Part shown: in pieces, positions 1 to 6,034 of the stretch
Layout: every line of letters begins with the position of its first letter
Position numbering within the stretch: the first letter of the stretch is position 1
Origin: Acidobacteriota bacterium
Lineage (GTDB): Bacteria; Acidobacteriota; Aminicenantia; Aminicenantales; Aminicenantaceae
Assembly (NCBI GenBank): GCA_030609975.1
Contig: JAUWSR010000130.1
Span: 1-9,848 of the forward strand
Length of the DNA stretch: 9,848 bases
Reading direction: 5' to 3'
Translations under genes and position numbers: made by a program
The notes under the pieces: generated by a model
Database searches by the model: none
The model's input: only the letters and a program-made list of their open reading frames with translations
What the model was told of the DNA's origin: nothing

Positions 1-147
1 AACTTTGTTAATGGAACAGGAGAACTTCAGGCAGGCGATATCCGCCTAATTTTTGAGAGCCTATTCGCAGATTTCGAAAAAACAAAAGAAAAGTTCCTGT
101 CCTATGGTAGACCTTGCAACTCTAAGTTCGGCCCTTTAGGAACTTAA
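1..147 (+). CDS. 3' end of an unrecognised protein, cut by the left edge
   Basis: The frame beginning at base 1 is open for 48 codons and closes with TAA at 145-147. It contains no ATG, GTG or TTG, so any start lies outside the window. The visible tail has an acidic/hydrophobic helix-like part (LIFESLFADFEKTKEKFL) and ends SYGRPCNSKFGPLGT, with a single Cys about 11 residues from the end. I do not recognise the family. It lies 28 nt before a radical SAM/SPASM gene on the same strand, so it may share its transcript and could be a partner or substrate. That is inference from spacing only. A 48-codon open frame could also arise by chance, although the spacing and orientation favour a real gene. 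Confidence 0.45.
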   Translation, partial: NFVNGTGELQAGDIRLIFESLFADFEKTKEKFLSYGRPCNSKFGPLGT

Positions 148-175
148 AGCTTTTCCCCGGATTTGAAAATACGTT

Positions 176-1243
176 TTGGAGTTATCCAGCCTTACCCTTC
201 TGGTTACGGAGCAATGCAATTTTAATTGTTCTTATTGCTATCAAAAGAGGGGTGAATCGGCTTTAGCTTTCAAAGCGATCTCTAAATTTATCGATTTTTC
301 CTTTCCTCAATTGTCGCAGGGCGGCTTTATCAATTTTAGCGGCGGTGAACCTCTGCTCGCGTTCGACATGATCATTCAGACTGTCAAATACGTGCACAAA
401 ATAAGCGTACAACACGAAAAAGCTGTTAATTTTTCGATTACAACCAATGGATGGTTATTGGATAAGGATATCCTGGACTTCCTGGAACGCCATAAGTTTT
501 CGGTCATGCTCAGCTATGATGGTCTGCAGCATGATTCACTTTGCCATCAAGGTAGCACTCAATCTATCAAGGCATTGCTTCCCCAGCTTTTGTCCAGTTC
601 GATTCGCGAACTATCCATCAATAGCGTTTACTCTCCTGATACATGCGGCCAGCTGTCACAATCCGTTGTCTATATGCTTGAGGCGGGTATAAAGAATATA
701 CGATTGGCATTTTCTTTCCTTGAACCATGGAGCTCCGCTCAACTTTTACACCTGAAAAATGAACTGGCCAATTTGAGAGAATTCCTCTCCTCACATTATG
801 ATGAATATGGAACCGTCCCTGTTGAAAATTTCAGGCAATCCAATAAGGGGATATTCACTTGTTCTGCGGGGAGGGATCGCTTAGCGCTGGCATCGGATGG
901 AAAGATCTGGGGATGCTATCTGTTTTCGGACTATTTTAAAGATAAGGAAGATTCGCGTTGGTATTCAGACTATTGTTTTGGGGATTCCGAAGAATTTCCT
1001 GATAAATCTGAGACGCTTAGCCCAGAAATCCGTTCAAATTATGATCGAATAAGCCACAGGTACAGCAGCTTAAACTTTAGAAAGTGTATAGGCTGTCCAA
1101 GCGGAATCTCATGTGTTATCTGTCCCATGGTAATCGCTTTTTCGAATGGCTTTGAAGGAGAGATCCCATCCTGGATGTGTGACGTTACCAAAACGTTAGC
1201 AGAAGAAAAAGAAAAGCTTTGGCAGCGACTAGCTGGTTCCTAG
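176..1243 (+). CDS. Radical SAM/SPASM-domain enzyme (peptide or protein maturase-like)
   Basis: 355-residue radical S-adenosylmethionine enzyme. The N-terminus carries the [4Fe-4S]-binding CxxxCxxC motif (C14, C18, C21, within EQCNFNCSYCYQ). The SAM-contacting GGEP motif is at about 56-59, and an SxTTNG-like strand is at 88-92. The C-terminal third has seven Cys in SPASM order: C229, G242-x4-C247, then C304-x2-C307-x5-C313-x2-C316, then C335. This layout binds two auxiliary iron-sulfur clusters in anaerobic sulfatase-maturating enzymes and RiPP maturases, which modify a Cys/Ser or other side chain in a peptide or protein. The middle Cys spacing (x2 rather than x3) departs slightly from the anSME consensus. 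The start is TTG at 176: an in-frame TGA at 164-166 excludes anything much longer, and a later start would endanger C14. No Shine-Dalgarno is visible, so coupling to the upstream frame ending at 147 is possible. The substrate is unknown. The fold assignment is firm; the maturase role is family-level inference. Confidence 0.85.
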   Translation: MELSSLTLLVTEQCNFNCSYCYQKRGESALAFKAISKFIDFSFPQLSQGGFINFSGGEPLLAFDMIIQTVKYVHKISVQHEKAVNFSITTNGWLLDKDILDFLERHKFSVMLSYDGLQHDSLCHQGSTQSIKALLPQLLSSSIRELSINSVYSPDTCGQLSQSVVYMLEAGIKNIRLAFSFLEPWSSAQLLHLKNELANLREFLSSHYDEYGTVPVENFRQSNKGIFTCSAGRDRLALASDGKIWGCYLFSDYFKDKEDSRWYSDYCFGDSEEFPDKSETLSPEIRSNYDRISHRYSSLNFRKCIGCPSGISCVICPMVIAFSNGFEGEIPSWMCDVTKTLAEEKEKLWQRLAGS

Positions 1244-4200
1244 TGTTCCTCAACGCCTAAAGAACTCAACAGATTTCTGACCTCTGCGATCTCGGCTGAT
1301 CCTGGATCCGCAGACTTCCAGAGTTTCAAGAATTGTGTGAGATGTTCTCTGGCTTTTTCGTTCTCTTGGGTCTCTATGTAGATCTTTCCAAGCCAGTAGT
1401 GGCTTTTTGTGCTGATATCACCCCATTGCATTTTGCTGCTTGTTAAAGAATTTATGGCTTCATATTGTCTTTTTGCTTGTTCTATCTCACCTGTTTCGTA
1501 AAGGGCAGCAGCTAAAGCGTTAAAATATAAGGCGTGGTCGAGTATATATCCCTCTTCTGCAGGCAGGAGAGAGCAGGCGTGTCTAAAATGGCCTATCGCT
1601 TCTGAATTTTTGTTTTGTTTAGCTGCTATTGTTCCTACACTGCAATAATACATCCGCATCTCTTTGGGATATCCTCGCTCTTCGATCAATTGTTTAAGCT
1701 GTTCAGCTGTGTTTTCCGCATAATCCAACCTGCCGATGTCCGCGTATGTGAGAGCACGCAAAAACAACACGCTCTTTTGTCGATTGATTAAATCCTTTTC
1801 CATAGAGAACTCGAAGATGTCGTTTAGAACCGCTAATGCCTCAGCATGCTGATTTGATCTTAGATAGGAGTAGGCCTCCAGAGCCTGGAACTCATCTTTA
1901 GAATCTACCGAATCCATTGTCTCCAATACACGAAGCCCTTTCCTGATTTCTTCCAGGTTCTGTTCGAATCGGCCTTGGGCAATATACAGATTGCACAATC
2001 TCAAGTGCCCTTCTATCTTGGCATCCGCCTTCTCATTCAGCACAAGCTGCCTATAATGGTCTTCAGCTGATGCAAAGTTGTTCTGGATCTGATCGATGTA
2101 TCCCAGCATTCTGGTATTGAAATAATCATCTGGATCAAGGGTATTGCATATTTCAATTTCCTTCCTGGCTTCCTCAAATTCTCTCTGGAAAAGATAAGTG
2201 TAGGCAATATACCGGTGGTGAAGTGACTGGTTTACAAAAAGAGACTGAGAGTCCGACAATGTTTTCCGGGCCTTGTCGTACCTGCCTTGGGCCATATAAA
2301 TATAATTGAGATTGTTATAAGCGATTTCTGAACGATTATTTATGGTGAGGACTTTAAGATAATTCTCCATGGCAAGAGCCCATTCCTCTTGCATCCGATA
2401 GATCGAGGCTAAGAGCTCATATCCATCTTCAGAATAGGGGTAAAGATCGATCAGTTTCTGATAATTTTCAGCGGCTTTTTCTAGATCGTTTTCCAGAATA
2501 ACAGCAGCGTTTCCTTGGATCAGATATCGCTCGCGTTCGGACACTCGGTGTATCAAAGAAAGTGCTTTACGCATGTATTCTTGAGATTTTATAACTAAGC
2601 TGAGATAGGAATAACCGATCGCAATTTCTTTGAAGGCTGTAGCGAATTCCGGATCTTCGGCAACCGCTTTCTCGAGGATTTCGATGCCTTCTTTCCACCT
2701 TCTCTGAAAATACATCCTTTCCGCATCGATATAATATTTCTGTGCGATGGGAGATTCGGTACTGATTTCACCGATTGGACGATCTATATCAGCCGCGATC
2801 TCTTCAGGTGTGATGTCGAATGTAATCTTTATTTGGGGAGTCAGGCTGTCTATGACTGCTGGGATCCTAGTGATGTCGACCTCAGATTGTTCTATGGTGT
2901 CGATAATGTTATTGGAGTTTGAATCCAAGATTTGAATAGCGATCTTCAGGCCATCGGTTTCTTGACGAATACCCCCTAACAAGAAATAATCTATGCTTCC
3001 CTCTTTAGCAATTTGGCTGAGCTCTTTGGAGTCATGGACCGAAGTTTCTGACAAATCTAAGATGTCGAAAATCCTATTGAGCTTCTCTTCCGTAAGAACC
3101 TGTAGGTATTTTGATTGCCCCAAATCATCGATCAGATAGGTCTGAAGGGCGTTCTGAAGATACTCCAGGCTTTCATCCCCAGTGTTGTTCTCAAAAGACA
3201 TAACTGCGAGTGATATTGTGGAGACTTTAGGGGCCAAAGGTCCCGGTGTCTTCATTCTGTCCATCCATAAGTAAAATATAAATGCGAACACCAGAACTAA
3301 AACCACGGCTGCTGCATATTTTAGTTTCTTCGTTCGCTTCCACGTAGATAACGGACCTGCAGATGAGGCCCGTTCCTTCATCTGATCAATCAGATCGGTT
3401 ACTTTTTGGAAGCGTTTCTCCTTTTCTTTTTCCAAACATTTCTGGACGATCTTATCCATATAGGCAGGCACAAGCGGCCTTAATTTCGATGGTGGGGCTG
3501 GGTCTTCATGGATCTGCTTATAGATATATCCAGTCGTGTTTTCCGCATGAAATACCCGCTCCCCGGTGAGCATCTCATAAATGATGAGCCCTAAAGAATA
3601 TATGTCAGACCTCTGATCGATCCCACCTGCACGAGCCTGTTCGGGTGACATGTAGGCCGGAGTACCTGCGACTCCTTTCGACTCCTTTGATTCAGACCTG
3701 TGGATCGCTCTGGCCAGGCCGAAATCCATGACATAAACTTTGCCGTTGTTGTCAATCATGATGTTTGAGGGCTTAAGGTCTCTGTGAACGATGCCGTGTT
3801 TGTGTGCAGCATTGAGTGCATAGCCGATCTGGCAGGTGATATCCACGGATTTTTCCAGAGTCAGAGTACCGGAGGCACGAATCAGGTCTCTTAAATTCTG
3901 GCCCTTGATGTATTCCATGGATATGTATTTAACGTCGTCAGCAGTTCCCATATCATATATGCGGATCACGTTTTCATGGGAGATCGAGCGCGCGGTAAGG
4001 GTTTCTTTCTTAAACCATTCGATAAAGCGCGGCCGGGACGAATATTTAGGTCGAATGATCTTCAGCGCAACGACGATATCCAGTTCCCTATCCTCAGCTT
4101 TGTAGACACGGCCCATCCCGCCTCGGCCGATCTCTTCGATGATCTGGTAACGGCCGGCGAACGTTTCTCCAGGGACGAACTGGATTTTGTCTTCCGCGTA

Positions 4201-4341
4201 TTTATCGGGGTATGGAGAGTAGGAAAGCGTTACCTGACCGGCTTCAAGATCTGCTCCGCATTTGTTGCAAAATGGACTCTCTAGGGGATTCTGTGTGAAG
4301 CACTTGGGACACTGTCTAGGATTCTCTTGATTGCCCATCAT
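1240..4341 (-). CDS. Membrane Ser/Thr protein kinase with zinc ribbon, FlgO/TolB-like domain and C-terminal TPR array
   Basis: About 1033 residues counted from the ATG at 4341. In order: an N-terminal zinc ribbon (C11, C14, C25, C28); a complete bacterial Hanks-type kinase domain with glycine loop GRGGMGRV (72-79), ATP-anchoring Lys 94 in VALK, a helix-C Glu near 113, the catalytic loop HRDLKPSN (Asp 188) and DFG (Asp 206), and an SPE motif; a membrane span of about 19 residues (341-359); a FlgO/TolB-like segment beginning LAVMSFENNTG (about 376-510); then some ten TPR-type helical repeats (for example EDGYELLASIYRMQEEWALA) to the end. The topology puts the kinase inside and the TPR array outside, suggesting that the TPR region senses proteins or peptides and signals inward. 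The frame can be extended two codons to a TTG at 4347, but ATG at 4341 (or 4338) fits the promoter directly upstream. No Shine-Dalgarno is visible. All catalytic residues are present, so it should be active. Its stop codon overlaps that of the convergent radical SAM gene. Confidence 0.92.
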   Translation of the reverse strand: MMGNQENPRQCPKCFTQNPLESPFCNKCGADLEAGQVTLSYSPYPDKYAEDKIQFVPGETFAGRYQIIEEIGRGGMGRVYKAEDRELDIVVALKIIRPKYSSRPRFIEWFKKETLTARSISHENVIRIYDMGTADDVKYISMEYIKGQNLRDLIRASGTLTLEKSVDITCQIGYALNAAHKHGIVHRDLKPSNIMIDNNGKVYVMDFGLARAIHRSESKESKGVAGTPAYMSPEQARAGGIDQRSDIYSLGLIIYEMLTGERVFHAENTTGYIYKQIHEDPAPPSKLRPLVPAYMDKIVQKCLEKEKEKRFQKVTDLIDQMKERASSAGPLSTWKRTKKLKYAAAVVLVLVFAFIFYLWMDRMKTPGPLAPKVSTISLAVMSFENNTGDESLEYLQNALQTYLIDDLGQSKYLQVLTEEKLNRIFDILDLSETSVHDSKELSQIAKEGSIDYFLLGGIRQETDGLKIAIQILDSNSNNIIDTIEQSEVDITRIPAVIDSLTPQIKITFDITPEEIAADIDRPIGEISTESPIAQKYYIDAERMYFQRRWKEGIEILEKAVAEDPEFATAFKEIAIGYSYLSLVIKSQEYMRKALSLIHRVSERERYLIQGNAAVILENDLEKAAENYQKLIDLYPYSEDGYELLASIYRMQEEWALAMENYLKVLTINNRSEIAYNNLNYIYMAQGRYDKARKTLSDSQSLFVNQSLHHRYIAYTYLFQREFEEARKEIEICNTLDPDDYFNTRMLGYIDQIQNNFASAEDHYRQLVLNEKADAKIEGHLRLCNLYIAQGRFEQNLEEIRKGLRVLETMDSVDSKDEFQALEAYSYLRSNQHAEALAVLNDIFEFSMEKDLINRQKSVLFLRALTYADIGRLDYAENTAEQLKQLIEERGYPKEMRMYYCSVGTIAAKQNKNSEAIGHFRHACSLLPAEEGYILDHALYFNALAAALYETGEIEQAKRQYEAINSLTSSKMQWGDISTKSHYWLGKIYIETQENEKAREHLTQFLKLWKSADPGSAEIAEVRNLLSSLGVEEH

Positions 4342-4346
4342 GGACA

Positions 4347-4375
4347 ATAATAAGAATAACCAATTTTAAAGTCAA
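4347..4375 (-). promoter_or_regulatory. Sigma70-like promoter of the kinase gene, predicting a leaderless mRNA
   Basis: On the minus strand, TTGACT (4375-4370) is followed by exactly 17 nt and then TATTAT (4352-4347), a close match to the -35/-10 consensus. The -10 box ends only 5 nt before the ATG at 4341, so transcription would normally begin at or within a base or two of that ATG, leaving no room for a ribosome binding site. It sits in the 48-nt gap between the amidohydrolase stop and the kinase start, so the kinase can be transcribed independently of the genes upstream. Confidence 0.6.
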
Positions 4376-4389
4376 TTTGTTATGCGAGA

Positions 4390-5817
4390 TTAGCGTAGAC
4401 CCACTGTTCCCTTTACAGAGTCGAAAAGCTTTTTGGAGTCATAGCCGATGCCGTCTTTGAAGACGATCTCGACTTTTTGGATGTCTTGAATTTTGGTGCT
4501 GGGGTCGCCGGCGATCACAACCAAATCGGCGATCTTTCCTGCTTCGACTGTCCCTAAAGTGTCCTCGATCTCGAGGTATTTCGCACCGTTGAAGGTTGCG
4601 ACTTGTATTGCCTCTAAGGGGGAAAGGCCGGCCTCGACCAAGAGCTCAATAGCCCTGTGGTTGGCATAGCCGGCAACCACTCCGCCGTAGCCTGTAGGAT
4701 CAGTCCCCACAAGCAGGAGTCCACCGGCATCGAAGAATCTCTTTTCCAAAGCCATGCCCTTTTTGAACAATTCTGGCCACACCGAGTTCTTACTGGCGGC
4801 GAGACGCGACCAAGTGCGGAGATAATCATCGCGGGTTTGAGGGGCCAAGGCATCAAGGACAGCGTTGGATGCGACGGGGCGACCGGGCGTCAAGGTTTCC
4901 AAAACAACGAGTGTGGAATCTATGGCCACTCCCTTTTCGATGAGATGTTGGATCAAGGCTGTGGCTTCCGGTCCATCAGGATCGAGCTCAGCCAAAGACT
5001 TCCGCGCAATACTGGCAGGAGGGTTTTTATCCGGGACTTTGTTTGCCACAAAATCTGTTGCCACGAAAAAGCCATGTTCCAGGCAGTCAATACCGAGATC
5101 TGCTGCCTCCCGGTAGGTGACAGCCCCGATGTGGCCCGTGACCTTTTTCCCTCGCTTGTGGACCTCGTCAATCACAGCCTTCATATCTTCTCGAGAGATC
5201 ATGGCATAGACTTTAAAATCATCCACGCCTTCTTCATCCCAGTAAGCGACCATACGTCGGGCATCATCCGGGCCCTTCAGTGACTTCAATTGGTAGAAAC
5301 TATCCATTCCCGGTCCATTGAAGAAGGGACTGGTCACTCTTATCTTGGGACCTGGGAGACGACCGGCTGCGATGGAATCTCTGATCTTTATGTCTGTGTA
5401 GGCCTCGATACTGCCTGCCGTTCGCATGGTGGTGACTCCGCCTGCCAGGTAGAGCCGGGTGAAGCTGATAATCTGCAGGTTGTACTGTCTGCCGGAAGGA
5501 TAAAACATGTGTTCATGAAACATGATGAATCCGGGAAGGAGGGACTTTCCTGTGAGGTCCAGTGTTTCGGCGTCTTCAGGGATCGGGAGTGAGTCTGCGT
5601 CTCCTATGGATACGATTTTTCCTTCTTTTAGAATAACTGTCTGCTTTGGAACAGCGGGAGAACCGTCCCCTTTTATAACACGGACATTTTTAAGCGCAAT
5701 GGTGGGCGAATCGTAGAGAATAAAGCCGCGGGTTTCGCGTGAGAAGCGTACGCCCTGCGCCAACAGTGCGACGGATAAAATCGTAAAAAACAGTACACGA
5801 ATAATCTTATGTGACAT
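4390..5817 (-). CDS. Secreted imidazolonepropionase/prolidase-like amidohydrolase
   Basis: 475-residue metal-dependent hydrolase of the amidohydrolase superfamily (COG1228-type, which includes imidazolonepropionase-like enzymes and Xaa-Pro or Xaa-Arg dipeptidases). An N-terminal signal peptide (hydrophobic stretch about 7-20, probable cleavage after ALLA) indicates export. A short beta-rich segment (38-95) precedes the TIM barrel, as is usual in the family. Metal ligands appear intact: H101 and H103 (FHEH), K202 in DDFKVY at the position of the carboxylated bridging Lys, H229 (TGHI), H248 (EHG), and the catalytic Asp 373 (GTDP). The C-terminal motif GTVEAGKIADLVVIAGDP is the typical returning beta-sandwich strand. 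The start at 5817 is supported by a strong Shine-Dalgarno. The substrate cannot be read from sequence; a peptide or other amide/lactam outside the cytoplasm is plausible. It is transcribed in the same direction as its neighbours but separated from each by promoter-bearing gaps. Confidence 0.88.
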   Translation of the reverse strand: MSHKIIRVLFFTILSVALLAQGVRFSRETRGFILYDSPTIALKNVRVIKGDGSPAVPKQTVILKEGKIVSIGDADSLPIPEDAETLDLTGKSLLPGFIMFHEHMFYPSGRQYNLQIISFTRLYLAGGVTTMRTAGSIEAYTDIKIRDSIAAGRLPGPKIRVTSPFFNGPGMDSFYQLKSLKGPDDARRMVAYWDEEGVDDFKVYAMISREDMKAVIDEVHKRGKKVTGHIGAVTYREAADLGIDCLEHGFFVATDFVANKVPDKNPPASIARKSLAELDPDGPEATALIQHLIEKGVAIDSTLVVLETLTPGRPVASNAVLDALAPQTRDDYLRTWSRLAASKNSVWPELFKKGMALEKRFFDAGGLLLVGTDPTGYGGVVAGYANHRAIELLVEAGLSPLEAIQVATFNGAKYLEIEDTLGTVEAGKIADLVVIAGDPSTKIQDIQKVEIVFKDGIGYDSKKLFDSVKGTVGLR

Positions 5818-5823
5818 GTCTTG

Positions 5824-5830
5824 CTCCTTA
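5824..5830 (-). promoter_or_regulatory. Ribosome binding site of the amidohydrolase
   Basis: TAAGGAG on the minus strand, 6 nt before the ATG at 5817. It fixes the start and the signal peptide, and contrasts with the absence of such a site before the kinase. Confidence 0.8.
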
Positions 5831-5871
5831 TAGAAACTGAAGATGCTTGATACAACAGCTCAGTTTGGATG

Positions 5872-5901
5872 AACATATCACACCAAGAATTATTCGGTCA
5901 A
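5872..5901 (-). promoter_or_regulatory. Candidate promoter of the amidohydrolase
   Basis: Minus-strand TTGACC (5901-5896), 18 nt, then TATGTT (5877-5872). This would give a leader of about 45-50 nt ahead of the ribosome binding site. The match is moderate and the spacing 1 nt longer than ideal. An imperfect inverted repeat lies next to the -35 (CACCTGA 5904-5910, three-base loop, TCAGGGTG 5914-5921 with one bulged G) and could be an operator. The rest of the 5818-6034 gap shows no coding sequence and no convincing hairpin-plus-T-run terminator for the gene upstream. Confidence 0.4.
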
Positions 5902-6034
5902 TTCACCTGAAATTCAGGGTGTGCTAAATTATTGTATCAGGCTAATGTTTTTGAAATCAGGTTGATTCCTCCACTGAGCTCATTGAACATCCCAAGATAT
6001 TTCTTGTATAGACGAGATCCGAATCAAATGAAGC

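Noticed and set aside
4352..4389. Terminator for the amidohydrolase
   Set aside because: The repeated CAATTT in this stretch is a direct repeat, not an inverted one, and no GC-rich hairpin precedes a T-run.
4657..5283. 208-codon open frame on the plus strand, opposite the amidohydrolase
   Set aside because: It lies wholly inside a gene with all catalytic residues intact on the other strand, and its translation shows no domain or sensible composition.
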